64,000 nucleotides of DNA. It comes from JAXLXE01 sp046328115 (GTDB lineage Bacteria > Chloroflexota > UBA6077 > JACCZL01). The notes beneath the pieces are model-generated. The model worked only from the letters and a program-made list of their open reading frames with translations, did not search any database and had not been told where the DNA came from. Position numbers and translations under genes: made by a program. Numbering within the stretch: position 1 is the first letter of the stretch; the number at the start of each line of letters is the position of its first letter. The stretch covers positions 558,001 through 622,000 of the forward strand of contig JAXLXE010000003.1 of NCBI GenBank assembly GCA_046328115.1, read 5' to 3'. This document shows, one piece after another, positions 16,902-25,719 of the stretch.

Positions 16902-17658
16902 GCTACGACAGGGTGCTGGAAGCGTACGCGGTGGCCTGGGGTCCGCCCACCGGGGTTCGCGAATTCTCCAACCTTGGTCTACGCGTGGACGTGTGTAATG
17001 GGACGAGCGGGAGAATCCCGAGGGTGTGACGCTGTACGCGTCGATCGTCTCGGACGAAGGAGCCTACATCGATGCCCACCACCATCGAGCCGACTACGTC
17101 CTGGGCATCACGCCCGGGCAGGATGATGTGCAGCGGGCGCTGGCGGACATCGCCACGCTCACCAGGCGGACTGGCGCCAGCGTGGACCACGGCCACGCGT
17201 GGATCGCGGATGAGCCCCTGTGGCCCGACACCGAGATGCGCCGGGTGTTGGCAATTGGGGGCCGACTCGCCATCAGCGTCTGGCGGGCGATCGAGCATGA
17301 TGTGTACGCGGCGGTGCTGGCCAAGGCGTTGGAGCGTCACATCAGCCCTGATTCGGCTAGGAGCCTACGCGGCGCCTACTCGCTGCCGGATGCAGGGGTG
17401 TTGCGGAATCTCCTGACAGAAGCGGACTTTCAGGACGTGACCGTCACGCCCGTCCATCTGAGGCGGCGAACTCCACTGCCAGAAGCGTTCGTGTTGGACC
17501 ATCTTGCCGCCACGCCAATGGCGGGCGCCGTTGCTGCCGCGAACGAATCCGTCCGTTCGGCACTGGTACAAGAAATCAGCGAAGCGCTGAGCGCTTATCG
17601 AGTAGATGACGGCTTAGCGTTGCCCGCGGAGATCCATCTCGCAACCGCGCGACGGTAG
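16898..17658 (+). pseudogene. SUFU-like immunity gene fused to a methyltransferase tail, frameshifted
   Basis: The ATG at 16898 opens MSYDRVLEAYAVAWGPP, then VREFSNLGLRVDV, and hits TGA near 17029. A neighbouring frame continues the same protein as WDERENPEGVTLYASIVSDE, then YVLGITPGQDDVQRALADIA and HGHAWIADEPLWPDTEMRRV. This resembles suppressor-of-fused-type immunity domains. Directly after RRVL (about 17250) the sequence changes to GGRLAISVWR and LRNLLTEADFQDVTVTPV, the C-terminal third of a class I SAM-dependent methyltransferase, without its SAM-binding half. The join looks like recombination at an R-V-L shared by both families. It is unlikely to make a working protein of either kind. 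Confidence 0.55.
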
Positions 17659-17843
17659 GCGGTACGCGGAGTACCGAGCGACTCGCTGTCACGAGATCAC
17701 GGCCAGCACCGGGTGTGCGCAAGAAGCGCAACGCAGGCTCAAGACACAGTTCGCACGACACGCATGCGCAGCGCGTGAACGCGGCATCGGGAGAACACAC
17801 GCGTGGATGCACGCGGCCGGCAGCGGGGGCCTGGCACACCGCC

Positions 17844-17849
17844 TATAAT
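17844..17849 (+). promoter_or_regulatory. TATAAT -10 hexamer before the LLM oxidoreductase
   Basis: A perfect TATAAT lies 44 bases before the GTG at 17894. No clear -35 is present at the expected position. The rest of the spacer from 17659 shows nothing recognisable. Confidence 0.5.
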
Positions 17850-17893
17850 CGGCCCGGCTCGGGTTCTTGAGATCTGGCGCCTGGAGGGTTCGC

Positions 17894-18748
17894 GTGCCGG
17901 CTAAGAAGATCCGTTACGGGATCAAGGTTGCCCAGATGGGCGGGACGTACGATGAGATGCGCGACGCCTGGCTGGAGGCGGACAAGCTGGGTTTTGACAC
18001 CGGCTGGGGTCACGACCACCTGCTCAACCAGGACGATCACTCCGCGCCCGAGGACGAGGGCTGGGTGGCGCTGACGGCGCTGCTGGCGCAGACGGAGCGG
18101 ATCCGCGGCGGCTTGATGACGGGCTGCCACACGTTTCGGCACCCGTCCGTGGTGGCCAAGATGGCGACCACGCTGGATCGAGTCTCCAACGGTCGGCTGG
18201 AGCTGGGGATGGGCGCCGGCTGGATGGAGGCTGAACACGAGCAGTACGGGGTCACCCTGCCGCCGGTGGGCGAGCGCATGAAGCGCCTGGAGGAGGGGAT
18301 CCAGATCATGCGCGCGCTATGGACCCAGCACCGACCGACGTTTGAGGGCACCTACTACCAGATCAAGGAGGCCTGGCACGTGCCCGGGCCGGTCCAGAAG
18401 CCGCACCCACCTCTGGTGATCGGCGGCGGCGGCGAGAAGGTGATGCTGCGGATCGTGGCGACGTACGCTGACGAGTGGAACTGCAGCAAGGCGGATCTGG
18501 ATCTGTTCAAGCACAAGATGGCGGTGCTGGATCAGCATTGCGCAAACGTGGGCCGCGACCCCAAGGCGATCGAGCGCTCGGTGCAGTTTGGCGCGCCCCA
18601 GCTTGACGAGGCGGAATCGCTGGCGGCGCACGCCCGGCAGTTCGTTGAGGCGGGCGCCACGCACTTGATCTTCACCTGCCCCAAGCCGTACAGCGCGGCC
18701 GGCGCTCGCTGGCTCTGGAACGAGGTGGTGGCGCGCCTGAAGGGCTAG
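17894..18748 (+). CDS. LLM-class F420-dependent oxidoreductase
   Basis: The 284-residue product starts at GTG 17894 (VPAKKIRYG), with GGAGGG seven bases upstream. It has the luciferase-like TIM barrel layout: an early D-T-G-W-G-H-D-H motif, ATTLDRVSNGRLELGMGAGW in the middle, then EGTYYQIKEAWHVPGPVQKP and PPLVIGGGGEKVMLR. These features match the probable F420-dependent subfamily of luciferase-like monooxygenases/reductases. The usual cofactor is F420 or FMN; the substrate is unknown. The next gene, an MFS transporter, begins 26 bases later on the same strand, so the two probably form a bicistronic unit. Confidence 0.88.
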   Translation: MPAKKIRYGIKVAQMGGTYDEMRDAWLEADKLGFDTGWGHDHLLNQDDHSAPEDEGWVALTALLAQTERIRGGLMTGCHTFRHPSVVAKMATTLDRVSNGRLELGMGAGWMEAEHEQYGVTLPPVGERMKRLEEGIQIMRALWTQHRPTFEGTYYQIKEAWHVPGPVQKPHPPLVIGGGGEKVMLRIVATYADEWNCSKADLDLFKHKMAVLDQHCANVGRDPKAIERSVQFGAPQLDEAESLAAHARQFVEAGATHLIFTCPKPYSAAGARWLWNEVVARLKG

Positions 18749-18774
18749 CGCCCAGCACGCAGGGCCAGGGGGCG

Positions 18775-20043
18775 GTGGTCGGACGGCGGTCGCTGGCGGC
18801 TCGACTCCGCCCGCGCTACTACGGCTGGTACGTGGTCGCGGCGTGCAACGCCGTGGCGTTCATCACCTGGGGCGTGGGCGTGTACAGCCAGGGTGTGTTC
18901 CTGGCGTACTACGCGAACGTCTACGGCTGGTCGCGGGGGGCGATGTCTACCGCGCCGACGCTGTTCTTTGTCTGCGCCGGCGCGGGCGGGTTCGTGGTGG
19001 GCAGGCTGATCGAGGGCATCGGCCCGCGGCGGGTGCTCCTGCTGGGGGCCTGCGTGATGGCGGCGGGTGGGCTGGCGCTGGGCTCCGCGCGCGAGCTGTG
19101 GCAGGTCTACCCCTCGTTCGTGCTGTTGGCCGGCGGCTACGTCTGCCTGCACACGGTCACGTTGGGTGCGATCATCTCGCGCTGGTTCGATCGGCTGCGG
19201 TCGCGGGCGATGGGCGCGGCGACGTTTGCCGCGAGCTTCGGCGGGATGGTGCTGGCGCCGCTGGCGGCCGCGGCGATGGATCGGTCAGGAGCGATCGCCG
19301 GCGGCGCGTTGCTGGCGGTGACCTCCGTGGCACTGGTGGTCCCGGCGGTGCTCTTCGTGATCAAGGATCGCCCAGAAGACGTGGGCCAGTCCGTTGATGG
19401 CGAGGCCGAAGACGCGGTGATCGCAGCCGCTGGCGCCGCGCAGCCGGTGGCCCGGGAGACCAGGGCGCTCCTCCGGGAGCCGGCGCTGTGGGCGATCGGC
19501 CTGGCGTACCACCTGGCCATGGTCTCCCAGGGGGGGTTCCTGGTCCACCAGGTGCTGTTCCTCTCGCCGTCGTTCGGGTTCGTCGCGGCGGCGGGGGTGG
19601 TCAGTGCCACGACGATCGCCGGAGTCGTCGGGCGCCTCGCATACACGGTGTGGGGCGACCGCTGGCCTACCCGGCGGATCATGGCGGCAACGTTTGCGCT
19701 GCAGGCCGTGGGCATGCTGATCTCGGCCACGGGCGCCTCACCGGGGCAGCTTCTGCTGGGCTCGATCGTGTTTGGCCTGACGGTGGGCGTGATCGTCACC
19801 ACCCCGCCCGTGATCGTGGCGGAGTGCTTCGGCCGCGCCTCGTTCAGTCGAGCGTACGGTCCGGTGTACCTGATGATCCAGCTTGGCTCGGCGGTGGGGC
19901 CGCCGGTGCTGGGATCGCTCGTGGAGGCGACCGGGGGCTACACGCTCGGTCTCGTCGCGCAGGGCATCGGGCTGATCTTCGCGGCGCTGTTGATCCTAAG
20001 AGCGCGTCCCGGCCTGGCCTGGCAGCGCCGAGAACTGCCGTGA
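18775..20043 (+). CDS. MFS transporter, monocarboxylate/oxalate-formate antiporter-like
   Basis: The 422-residue protein has 12 hydrophobic segments and begins at GTG. The opening RYYGWYVVAACNAVAFITWG and the loop motif GRLIEGIGPRRVLLLG fit the OFA/monocarboxylate branch of the major facilitator superfamily, which moves small organic acids. The central loop (about residues 200-230) is acidic (SVDGEAEDAVIAA). It follows the LLM oxidoreductase closely and may carry its substrate or product. The start is assigned by the close spacing; no strong ribosome site is visible. Confidence 0.85.
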   Translation: MVGRRSLAARLRPRYYGWYVVAACNAVAFITWGVGVYSQGVFLAYYANVYGWSRGAMSTAPTLFFVCAGAGGFVVGRLIEGIGPRRVLLLGACVMAAGGLALGSARELWQVYPSFVLLAGGYVCLHTVTLGAIISRWFDRLRSRAMGAATFAASFGGMVLAPLAAAAMDRSGAIAGGALLAVTSVALVVPAVLFVIKDRPEDVGQSVDGEAEDAVIAAAGAAQPVARETRALLREPALWAIGLAYHLAMVSQGGFLVHQVLFLSPSFGFVAAAGVVSATTIAGVVGRLAYTVWGDRWPTRRIMAATFALQAVGMLISATGASPGQLLLGSIVFGLTVGVIVTTPPVIVAECFGRASFSRAYGPVYLMIQLGSAVGPPVLGSLVEATGGYTLGLVAQGIGLIFAALLILRARPGLAWQRRELP

Positions 20044-20092
20044 GCATCCACCACGGTGGTAACTCGGCGGGGGCAGACCCGTCTCACCGAGG

Positions 20093-21031
20093 TCAACGCC
20101 GATGAGCTCGGCTGGGCAACGGGTTTGGTGCTGGAACGGTACCAGAGTGCAGCCTCGGAACCGGGCGCCCGTCAACCGGCGCGGTGCGCGGGACAGCTGG
20201 CCACGTCCAGAACCAGTTGCGCCATGAGGTGCTCGCCGGAGCGCTGCCGCCGTTCTTTGAGATGACCTCGAAGCCCAATCGAGTTGTGACATCTGTGCCG
20301 AAGGTCGGCTTCGGCTCAGCGGTCACTGGCACGACTCTCCACAGGTTCATGGATGGTATGGAGAGGTACACGGTCGAATTCGGATAGTCCACCCAGGCCT
20401 GCCATGCTTTCCACTCGGTATCGACCTCGGCGGTTACTCCGCTAGGCACCCAGATCCCGTTAGGACCGTCCCATAGGCGCACTGCTTTGAACGCGGGCGC
20501 CTCTGAATTGCAGACCCACTGAACTGCGAAGCCATGGTCGAGCTTACCTGGCTGATCACCGCGGTAGGTGAAGAAGTGCAACTCGACGGTCTCCACACTT
20601 GCCGGCGTGTTGAGACGGAAGAGGCCGCCGACATGGTGGACGGCACTCATCGCCGATGCGCCGGGCTGCGGCAAATAGAGAATTGAGTGCACGTTCTTCG
20701 TGAGAGATTGCACGTTCGCGATCAAGTCGGACCGATCTGGGTAGACGGGATGGGACATGTCAGCCAGGGTCGCGCCGGCGCTTGACCCATCGCCCACTGC
20801 GAGCTGCCAACCGGCGCAATTCGGACCGCCAAGGTGTTGCGCGTTCGGTATTGCAGGCCGTTCAGCGCGTGCGGAACCCGTGAGGATTGGGTTGAGCGCG
20901 GTGGCACCGACGAATCCGGCGACGAACCGCAGGAAGCGGCGCCGGGTGGTACCTGAGCCGCCCACCGGGGACGCGGTGACTGGTGACGAAGTTGACCAGC
21001 GCGCTATGGGCTGAATAGTATCGAGCAACAT
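20093..21031 (-). CDS. Tat-exported protein of unknown function
   Basis: The 312-residue product starts at ATG 21031, with GGAGGAG six bases upstream; a 17-residue in-frame extension lacks this. A Tat signal, TRRRFLRFVAGFVGATAL, lies near residues 27-45, with a likely cleavage after SARA. The mature part is aromatic-rich beta-type sequence (VETVELHFFTYRGD, WVCNSEAPAFKAVRLWDG, DTEWKAWQAWVDYP). It ends in a Trp cluster (WRNWFWTW) and a basic Pro-rich tail. The two mature cysteines near residues 95 and 195 could pair. I do not recognise the family. It is divergent from the HTH regulator at 21209, which may control it. Confidence 0.65.
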   Translation of the reverse strand: MLLDTIQPIARWSTSSPVTASPVGGSGTTRRRFLRFVAGFVGATALNPILTGSARAERPAIPNAQHLGGPNCAGWQLAVGDGSSAGATLADMSHPVYPDRSDLIANVQSLTKNVHSILYLPQPGASAMSAVHHVGGLFRLNTPASVETVELHFFTYRGDQPGKLDHGFAVQWVCNSEAPAFKAVRLWDGPNGIWVPSGVTAEVDTEWKAWQAWVDYPNSTVYLSIPSMNLWRVVPVTAEPKPTFGTDVTTRLGFEVISKNGGSAPASTSWRNWFWTWPAVPRTAPVDGRPVPRLHSGTVPAPNPLPSRAHRR

Positions 21032-21208
21032 GCTCTCCTCCCAGCTCTGCGACAGAACGGTGGTCGCGGCCTGCGACGCCACGGTCCTGACAGGCGTGTT
21101 GCACGCGGCAATTGTGCCCTTGACCTCGACTCATAGGACGCTGCGTCGTAGCAATTCTTTCGCCGGGGCAGGAAACCAGACCGCCTTCGCAGATCGAGTC
21201 GTGCGGCA

Positions 21209-21841
21209 GTGAGTGCGAAGAAACGATTTCGCGAAATCGTAGTCCTCGCCTGTGCACGAAAGAACGTGAAACTTGCGGCACTGGCGCGACATCTCGGGAA
21301 GCACCCCAGCGTGCTGTCCAACTGGTTCGGCGATGGGTACAAGGATCGGCCCACCCGCGAAGAGATTGAGCGCCTGTCCGCATATCTGGACCTGGACGCT
21401 ATCCAAGCAGGTAGGGTGCTTGATTGCTTTGAATTTCCCCGTGCCGATGTCTTGACCCTGCCACCAGATTACTGGGGCCCGGCCGGTCGTGCGCCTCAAG
21501 ACGTCGACTTCGCGATGTCGAATTTGCGGGTTCAGAGACTTGACTGCCACGGCTGGGTGAACGCGATCGAATACCTCACCGATCTCTGGGCGTTTGACGG
21601 TATCGTGATCGGCTGGGTGATTGGCACGGCGGGGACATACAGGTTGCGCCTGCCGCTTCGGGCCAGGCTCCCTGCTGGGGCCTGCATTGATTACGATCCG
21701 CAGACCGCCACGGTCAACGGTCGGCTAGCCTGGCGCCATGAGTTTCGGGCTGACTGGGCACGGGCGAGTCTGGCGTCAGACGCTCGCTTCGAGGGCCACA
21801 AGATCACCGTCTATTGGACGCCATGCCGGCGTGATCGATAG
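21209..21841 (+). CDS. HTH (XRE-like) regulator with uncharacterised C-terminal domain
   Basis: The 210-residue product starts at GTG 21209. Residues 8-62 read as a five-helix XRE-type DNA-binding domain (KLAALARHLGKHPSVLSNWF, then REEIERLSAYLDLDAIQAGR). Residues 75-210 form a separate, mostly beta domain with aromatic residues (WAFDGIVIGWVIGTAGTYRL, GACIDYDPQTATVNGRLAW) and no known signature. It is divergent from the Tat-exported protein across a 177-bp region, a layout typical of a regulator and its target. The ligand of the C-terminal domain is unknown. Confidence 0.6.
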   Translation: MSAKKRFREIVVLACARKNVKLAALARHLGKHPSVLSNWFGDGYKDRPTREEIERLSAYLDLDAIQAGRVLDCFEFPRADVLTLPPDYWGPAGRAPQDVDFAMSNLRVQRLDCHGWVNAIEYLTDLWAFDGIVIGWVIGTAGTYRLRLPLRARLPAGACIDYDPQTATVNGRLAWRHEFRADWARASLASDARFEGHKITVYWTPCRRDR

Positions 21842-21906
21842 CGGCCGACGAACGGACGGGGCCGGATCGAGCGCGGCGTCGCTGATCGGCGTGGTGATCG
21901 GCGAAC

Positions 21907-22827
21907 CTAGCGCTGCCGCAGCTTGGGATCCAGGATGTCCCGCAATGCGTCGCCGGCGAGGTTCCAGCCGAGCACCGTGATGCTGAGGGCGATGGCGGGC
22001 ACGAGCAGCAGGTGCGGGTCTGACAGCATGTACTGCCGGGCGAAGTTGACCATGCTGCCCCAGGAGGGGGTGGGCGGCGGGGTGCCGAAGCCGAGGAAGC
22101 TCAGGAACGCCTCCGTGAGAATCGCACCGCCGAGGCCGGACGTGCCCACGACGATGATGGGCGCCATCACGTTGGGCAGGATGTGGCGGGCCATGATGGT
22201 GAGGTCGCTGCAACCAATCACCCGGGCCGCGTCCACGTAGGTCTCCTCGCGGGTGCTCAGCGCGGCGGAGCGCACCACGCGGTTGACGAACGGTAGCTGG
22301 ACGATGCCGATGGCCACGATGACGTTGGTCAGGCTGGGGCCCAGGACCGCCATCAGGAGCAGCGCCAGCACCAGCGATGGGATGGCCTGCAGGCTGTCCA
22401 TCACGCGCTGGAGCACCAGATCCAGCACGCCGCCGCGATAGCCGGACAGCACACCAAACACGGCGCCGCCCAACGTGCCCACGCTCACCGAGAGCAGCCC
22501 AACCCACAGGGAGATGCGGGCACCGTGGATGACGCGGCTCAGGATGTCCCGGCCAGACTCGTCGGCGCCCAGCGTGAAGGCGACGCCGTTGGGCGCCGCC
22601 GTCCCGGGCTGGGCCAGCGTCTTTCCGGGGTAGATCTGGAGCGGTGGATGGGGGGAGATGAGGTCCGCGAAGACGGCCAGCAGCACCACTCCGATGATGA
22701 TGGCCACGGCCACGGCGCCGAGCGGCTTGCGCCGGGCCAGGCCAAGCAGTCGCGACCGACGACCGCCGCGCGACGCGGTGGCGACGCGGCCCACGGGGAA
22801 CGTGGTGTCCGTTCCGGCGACGCTCAT
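21907..22827 (-). CDS. Peptide/nickel-type ABC transporter permease (DppC-like)
   Basis: The 306-residue product starts at ATG 22827, 13 bases after the DppB stop. The N-terminus is a short basic cytoplasmic stretch and a membrane segment (LGAVAVAIIIGVVLLAVFADL), then the typical periplasmic loop HPLGADESGRDILSRV-like motif (here FTLGADESGRDILSRVIHGA). Five further helices follow, and an EAA-type coupling loop reads EETYVDAARVIGCSDLTIMA. It pairs with the DppB-like permease at 22841 as the membrane channel for the binding protein at 23838. It is the last gene of the CaiB-led operon. Confidence 0.92.
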   Translation of the reverse strand: MSVAGTDTTFPVGRVATASRGGRRSRLLGLARRKPLGAVAVAIIIGVVLLAVFADLISPHPPLQIYPGKTLAQPGTAAPNGVAFTLGADESGRDILSRVIHGARISLWVGLLSVSVGTLGGAVFGVLSGYRGGVLDLVLQRVMDSLQAIPSLVLALLLMAVLGPSLTNVIVAIGIVQLPFVNRVVRSAALSTREETYVDAARVIGCSDLTIMARHILPNVMAPIIVVGTSGLGGAILTEAFLSFLGFGTPPPTPSWGSMVNFARQYMLSDPHLLLVPAIALSITVLGWNLAGDALRDILDPKLRQR

Positions 22828-22840
22828 CCCTGCCGGTATC

Positions 22841-23791
22841 TCACGAGTACCGAATCCGCGGGTCGAGCACGCCGTAGACCAGATCAACAAGCAGGTTGAA
22901 CAGCACGAACACCGCGGCGATGAACAGCACGTTACCCTGGAGCTGGGTGTAGTCGCGGAGCTGGATGGAGGTCAGCGTGAGCAGGCCCATGCCGGGGAAG
23001 GCGAAGATGGTCTCGATGACCACGGTGCCTCCGAGCAGCCTGCCGAAGTCGCTGCCGATCAGCGTGGCCACGGGGATGAGCGCGGCCTTGAGGACGTGGC
23101 GCCAGATCACGGAAAGGTCGTTCAGTCCCTTGGCTCTGGCCGTGCGGACGAAATCGCTCCGCAGGACCTCCAGCACGGACGATCGGGTCAGGCGCATGAT
23201 CTGGCCGGCCAGGATGGCGCCGAGCGCGAGCGTGGCCGGCAGCACCTGCTGGAGATTCTCAAGCGGTCGCTCCGTGAGCCTGGCCAGCCCGAGCGGCGGG
23301 AAGTAGCCCCACCACAGCGAAGGAAACAGGATGAGGCAGCTTGCGATGACGAAGCTGGGGATGGAGAGCGCCAGCATGGCGATGACCCGCCCCAGGTAGT
23401 CGATCCAGGTGTCCTGGAAGACGGCCGAGGCGATGCCGATGGGTACGGCGATGAGCGTGCCGATCAGCAGGGAGAGCACGGCAAGCTCGGCGGTGATGGG
23501 GAGGCGATTCACGATTTCGCTGAACACCGGCCTGAAGGTGTTCATTGAGGTACCCAGATCACCTCGAACCAAACCGCCGAGCCAGCGGAAGTACTGGATG
23601 TGGGCCGGCACGTCCAGACCAAGCTCGGCGCGCATGGCAGCGATCTGCTCTGGCTTGGCGGAGAACTCGCCCTGCAGCTTGGCCAACAGGACATCGCCCG
23701 GCACCATCCGGATGGCGATGAACACGATGAGGCTGACCCCCCAGAGCACGGGAATCAGCAGGATCAGCCGTCGGATGACGTAGCCGGTCAT
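22841..23791 (-). CDS. Peptide/nickel-type ABC transporter permease (DppB-like)
   Basis: The 316-residue product starts MTGYVIRRLILLIPVLWGVS, the usual opening of DppB/OppB permeases. The EAA loop reads VLRSDFVRTARAKGLNDLSV, and the C-terminus ends DLVYGVLDPRIRYS, which is diagnostic of the family. Six membrane helices are visible. It should form a heterodimer with the next gene. No ribosome site is obvious; a GC-rich hairpin (23801-23828) lies just upstream, between it and the binding-protein gene. Confidence 0.93.
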   Translation of the reverse strand: MTGYVIRRLILLIPVLWGVSLIVFIAIRMVPGDVLLAKLQGEFSAKPEQIAAMRAELGLDVPAHIQYFRWLGGLVRGDLGTSMNTFRPVFSEIVNRLPITAELAVLSLLIGTLIAVPIGIASAVFQDTWIDYLGRVIAMLALSIPSFVIASCLILFPSLWWGYFPPLGLARLTERPLENLQQVLPATLALGAILAGQIMRLTRSSVLEVLRSDFVRTARAKGLNDLSVIWRHVLKAALIPVATLIGSDFGRLLGGTVVIETIFAFPGMGLLTLTSIQLRDYTQLQGNVLFIAAVFVLFNLLVDLVYGVLDPRIRYS

Positions 23792-23800
23792 AGCGATGCG

Positions 23801-23828
23801 GCGGGGCGGCGCCGTGGCACCGCCCCGC
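23801..23828 (-). terminator. Intercistronic GC hairpin between binding-protein and permease genes
   Basis: A 13-bp stem with one mismatch (GCGGGGCGGCGCC against GGCACCGCCCCGC) sits ten bases after the binding-protein stop. It probably limits read-through or protects the 3' end, so that the binding protein is made in excess of the permeases. Confidence 0.55.
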
Positions 23829-23837
23829 CCGCACGAA

Positions 23838-25673
23838 TCAGCCCTTGTCTACCCAGATGCGCTCGGAGTGGATCCAGGCAAGCTGCCAGTGAACCGGCCA
23901 GTTCTTGGCCCACGGCTGGTTCACCAGCGTGTCCACCACATCGTAGTGGGGGATGGTCCACATGTTCTCGTAGAGGTACTGCTGGATCTTGTCGATGATG
24001 GCCTTGCGCTTCTCGGGATCCAGCTCGCGGATCTGCTGCTCAGCCAGCTCGTCGAACTTGGGGTCCTTCACGCGACCGTAGTTGCGGCCACCGTCCGAGG
24101 CGTAGAGCTGGCGGGTGGCCGCGTCGAGTGAGGCGGAGCTGAAGCCCACCCCGTTGCCGAACACGGAGAAGTTGCCGGTGGTGCGTCGCTCGTAAGAGGT
24201 GGGCACGTCCACCGCGTCAATGGTGGCGTTGAAGCCCACGTCCTTCCACATCTGCTGGACCATCTCCACCAGCACCTTATCGGCCGGTGTGGTGCCGGGG
24301 TGCAGGTTGATGGGCACCTCGGCGCCTTCGGCACCGGCCTCCTTCAGGAGGGCGCGCGCCTGGTCAGGCTTGAACTGGAGGTACTCCAGTGACTTGAGCT
24401 TCTCCTCGGACCATGCGAACTTGGTGAACGAGGCGGAGATGAAGCCGGCCCACTGGCCAGCGCCCTGCTGGACGTCACGGATCAGCGCGTCACGGTTGAT
24501 AGCCATGGAGGCCGCGCGGCGGACGCGCACATCGCCCCAGGGCTTCTTCTCCAGATTGAGGATGAGCCCGCCACCTGAGAGGAAGTGGACGCCGTCCCAG
24601 CGCTTCTGATCCTTGATGGCGCCCATCACGGTCTCCACGTCCTTGCGGGCGGGCTGGAACCCCCAGCGGTGGCCGGCGATCTTGCCGGAACGATAGGCCG
24701 CGAGCCGCGTGGCGTAGTCCGGCATGATGAAGCAGGTGATACCGTCCAGGTACGGCAGCGGCTTGCCGTCCAGCTCGGACACTTCCCAGTAGTCCGGGTT
24801 CTTGACCAGCTCCACCTTGACGCCGGGCTCCCAGGTCTTCCAGATGTAGGGGCCCGTCCCGATGATCTTGGAGCGGTAGTTGCCGTCCTGGTCAAAGACC
24901 TCTTTGGGCAGGATGACGTTGTTGTCTACCGCCATGTTCAGGAGCACTTCGGCATTGGGCTTGTCCGAGTGGAAGACCACGGTGTACTTGTCCGGCGTCT
25001 CCACCTTGGTGACCCATTCCCAGAGCCAGCCGTACTCCTTGTTCTTGGTCTTGTAGTACTCCACGGTCCAGGCAACGTCCGCAGAGGTGAACTCGCGGCC
25101 GTTGACGGGCGGGACGTTGTGCCACTTGATACCGGGGTGCAGCTTGAACGTCCACACCTTTCCATCGGGCGAGACGCTCCAGGAGTCTGCCATGTCCGGC
25201 TCTACGTCGATGTCGTAGTAGTCGGTGCCGCGGAACTGGACGAGCCGACGGTAGACCAGGCTGGAGCTGATCCGCAGCGGACCGTTGACCGAGTGCATGA
25301 TCTCGAGCGTCTCGGGATCCTTACCCACGGAGGTCTCGAGGATCCCACCGCGCTTGGGCGGACCGGGATCCTGCTGCCGGACGAGGGGCGGCCGAGCGGA
25401 CTGGGCGGCGGGAGCCGCGCCCTGGGCGGCCGGCTTTGGCGCCGCCGTAGGGGCGGCGACCGGGGCTGGCAGCGGCGTGGACGTGGGCACCGGGGCGCCG
25501 GCCGGCTTGGGCGCCTGCTGTGCGCTCTGGGGCGCCGACGGCGACGGCGAGCAGGCCGCGAACAGCGGCACCGCCACTCCCGCGCCGACGATTCCCGCCG
25601 CGGCTCTGAGAAAGCCGCGCCGGCTGGTGAGCGCTCGCCGCGCTGAACCAGACTGATCTGATCTAGGATCCAT
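23838..25673 (-). CDS. ABC transporter substrate-binding lipoprotein (SBP family 5)
   Basis: The 611-residue product starts at ATG 25673, with GGAGGGTGAC directly upstream. It carries both a twin-arginine motif (SRRGFLRAAAG, residues 18-28) and a lipobox ending at C41 (PLFAAC). An Ala/Pro/Gln linker to about residue 110 is followed by the family 5 fold: DSWSVSPDGKVWTFKLHPGI, the RxxxG-type VRRAASMAINRDALI segment and a C-terminal KRKAIIDKIQQYLYENMWTI. Family 5 proteins bind peptides, nickel or many organic solutes. The context (CoA-transferase, crotonase) argues for a carboxylic acid or conjugate rather than peptides. Confidence 0.92.
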   Translation of the reverse strand: MDPRSDQSGSARRALTSRRGFLRAAAGIVGAGVAVPLFAACSPSPSAPQSAQQAPKPAGAPVPTSTPLPAPVAAPTAAPKPAAQGAAPAAQSARPPLVRQQDPGPPKRGGILETSVGKDPETLEIMHSVNGPLRISSSLVYRRLVQFRGTDYYDIDVEPDMADSWSVSPDGKVWTFKLHPGIKWHNVPPVNGREFTSADVAWTVEYYKTKNKEYGWLWEWVTKVETPDKYTVVFHSDKPNAEVLLNMAVDNNVILPKEVFDQDGNYRSKIIGTGPYIWKTWEPGVKVELVKNPDYWEVSELDGKPLPYLDGITCFIMPDYATRLAAYRSGKIAGHRWGFQPARKDVETVMGAIKDQKRWDGVHFLSGGGLILNLEKKPWGDVRVRRAASMAINRDALIRDVQQGAGQWAGFISASFTKFAWSEEKLKSLEYLQFKPDQARALLKEAGAEGAEVPINLHPGTTPADKVLVEMVQQMWKDVGFNATIDAVDVPTSYERRTTGNFSVFGNGVGFSSASLDAATRQLYASDGGRNYGRVKDPKFDELAEQQIRELDPEKRKAIIDKIQQYLYENMWTIPHYDVVDTLVNQPWAKNWPVHWQLAWIHSERIWVDKG

Positions 25674-25719
25674 GTCACCCTCCACAGTGAAGATGTGTGG
25701 TTGCAGCCACGCTTGAGGT

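Noticed and set aside
15627..17658. All frameshifts as sequencing errors
   Set aside because: Not excluded, but they cluster in one 2-kb block beside a toxin while long genes elsewhere are intact, so decay is preferred.
24585..25646. 353-residue plus-strand frame opposite the first binding protein
   Set aside because: Shadow of the lipoprotein linker and binding fold; no ribosome site or family match.
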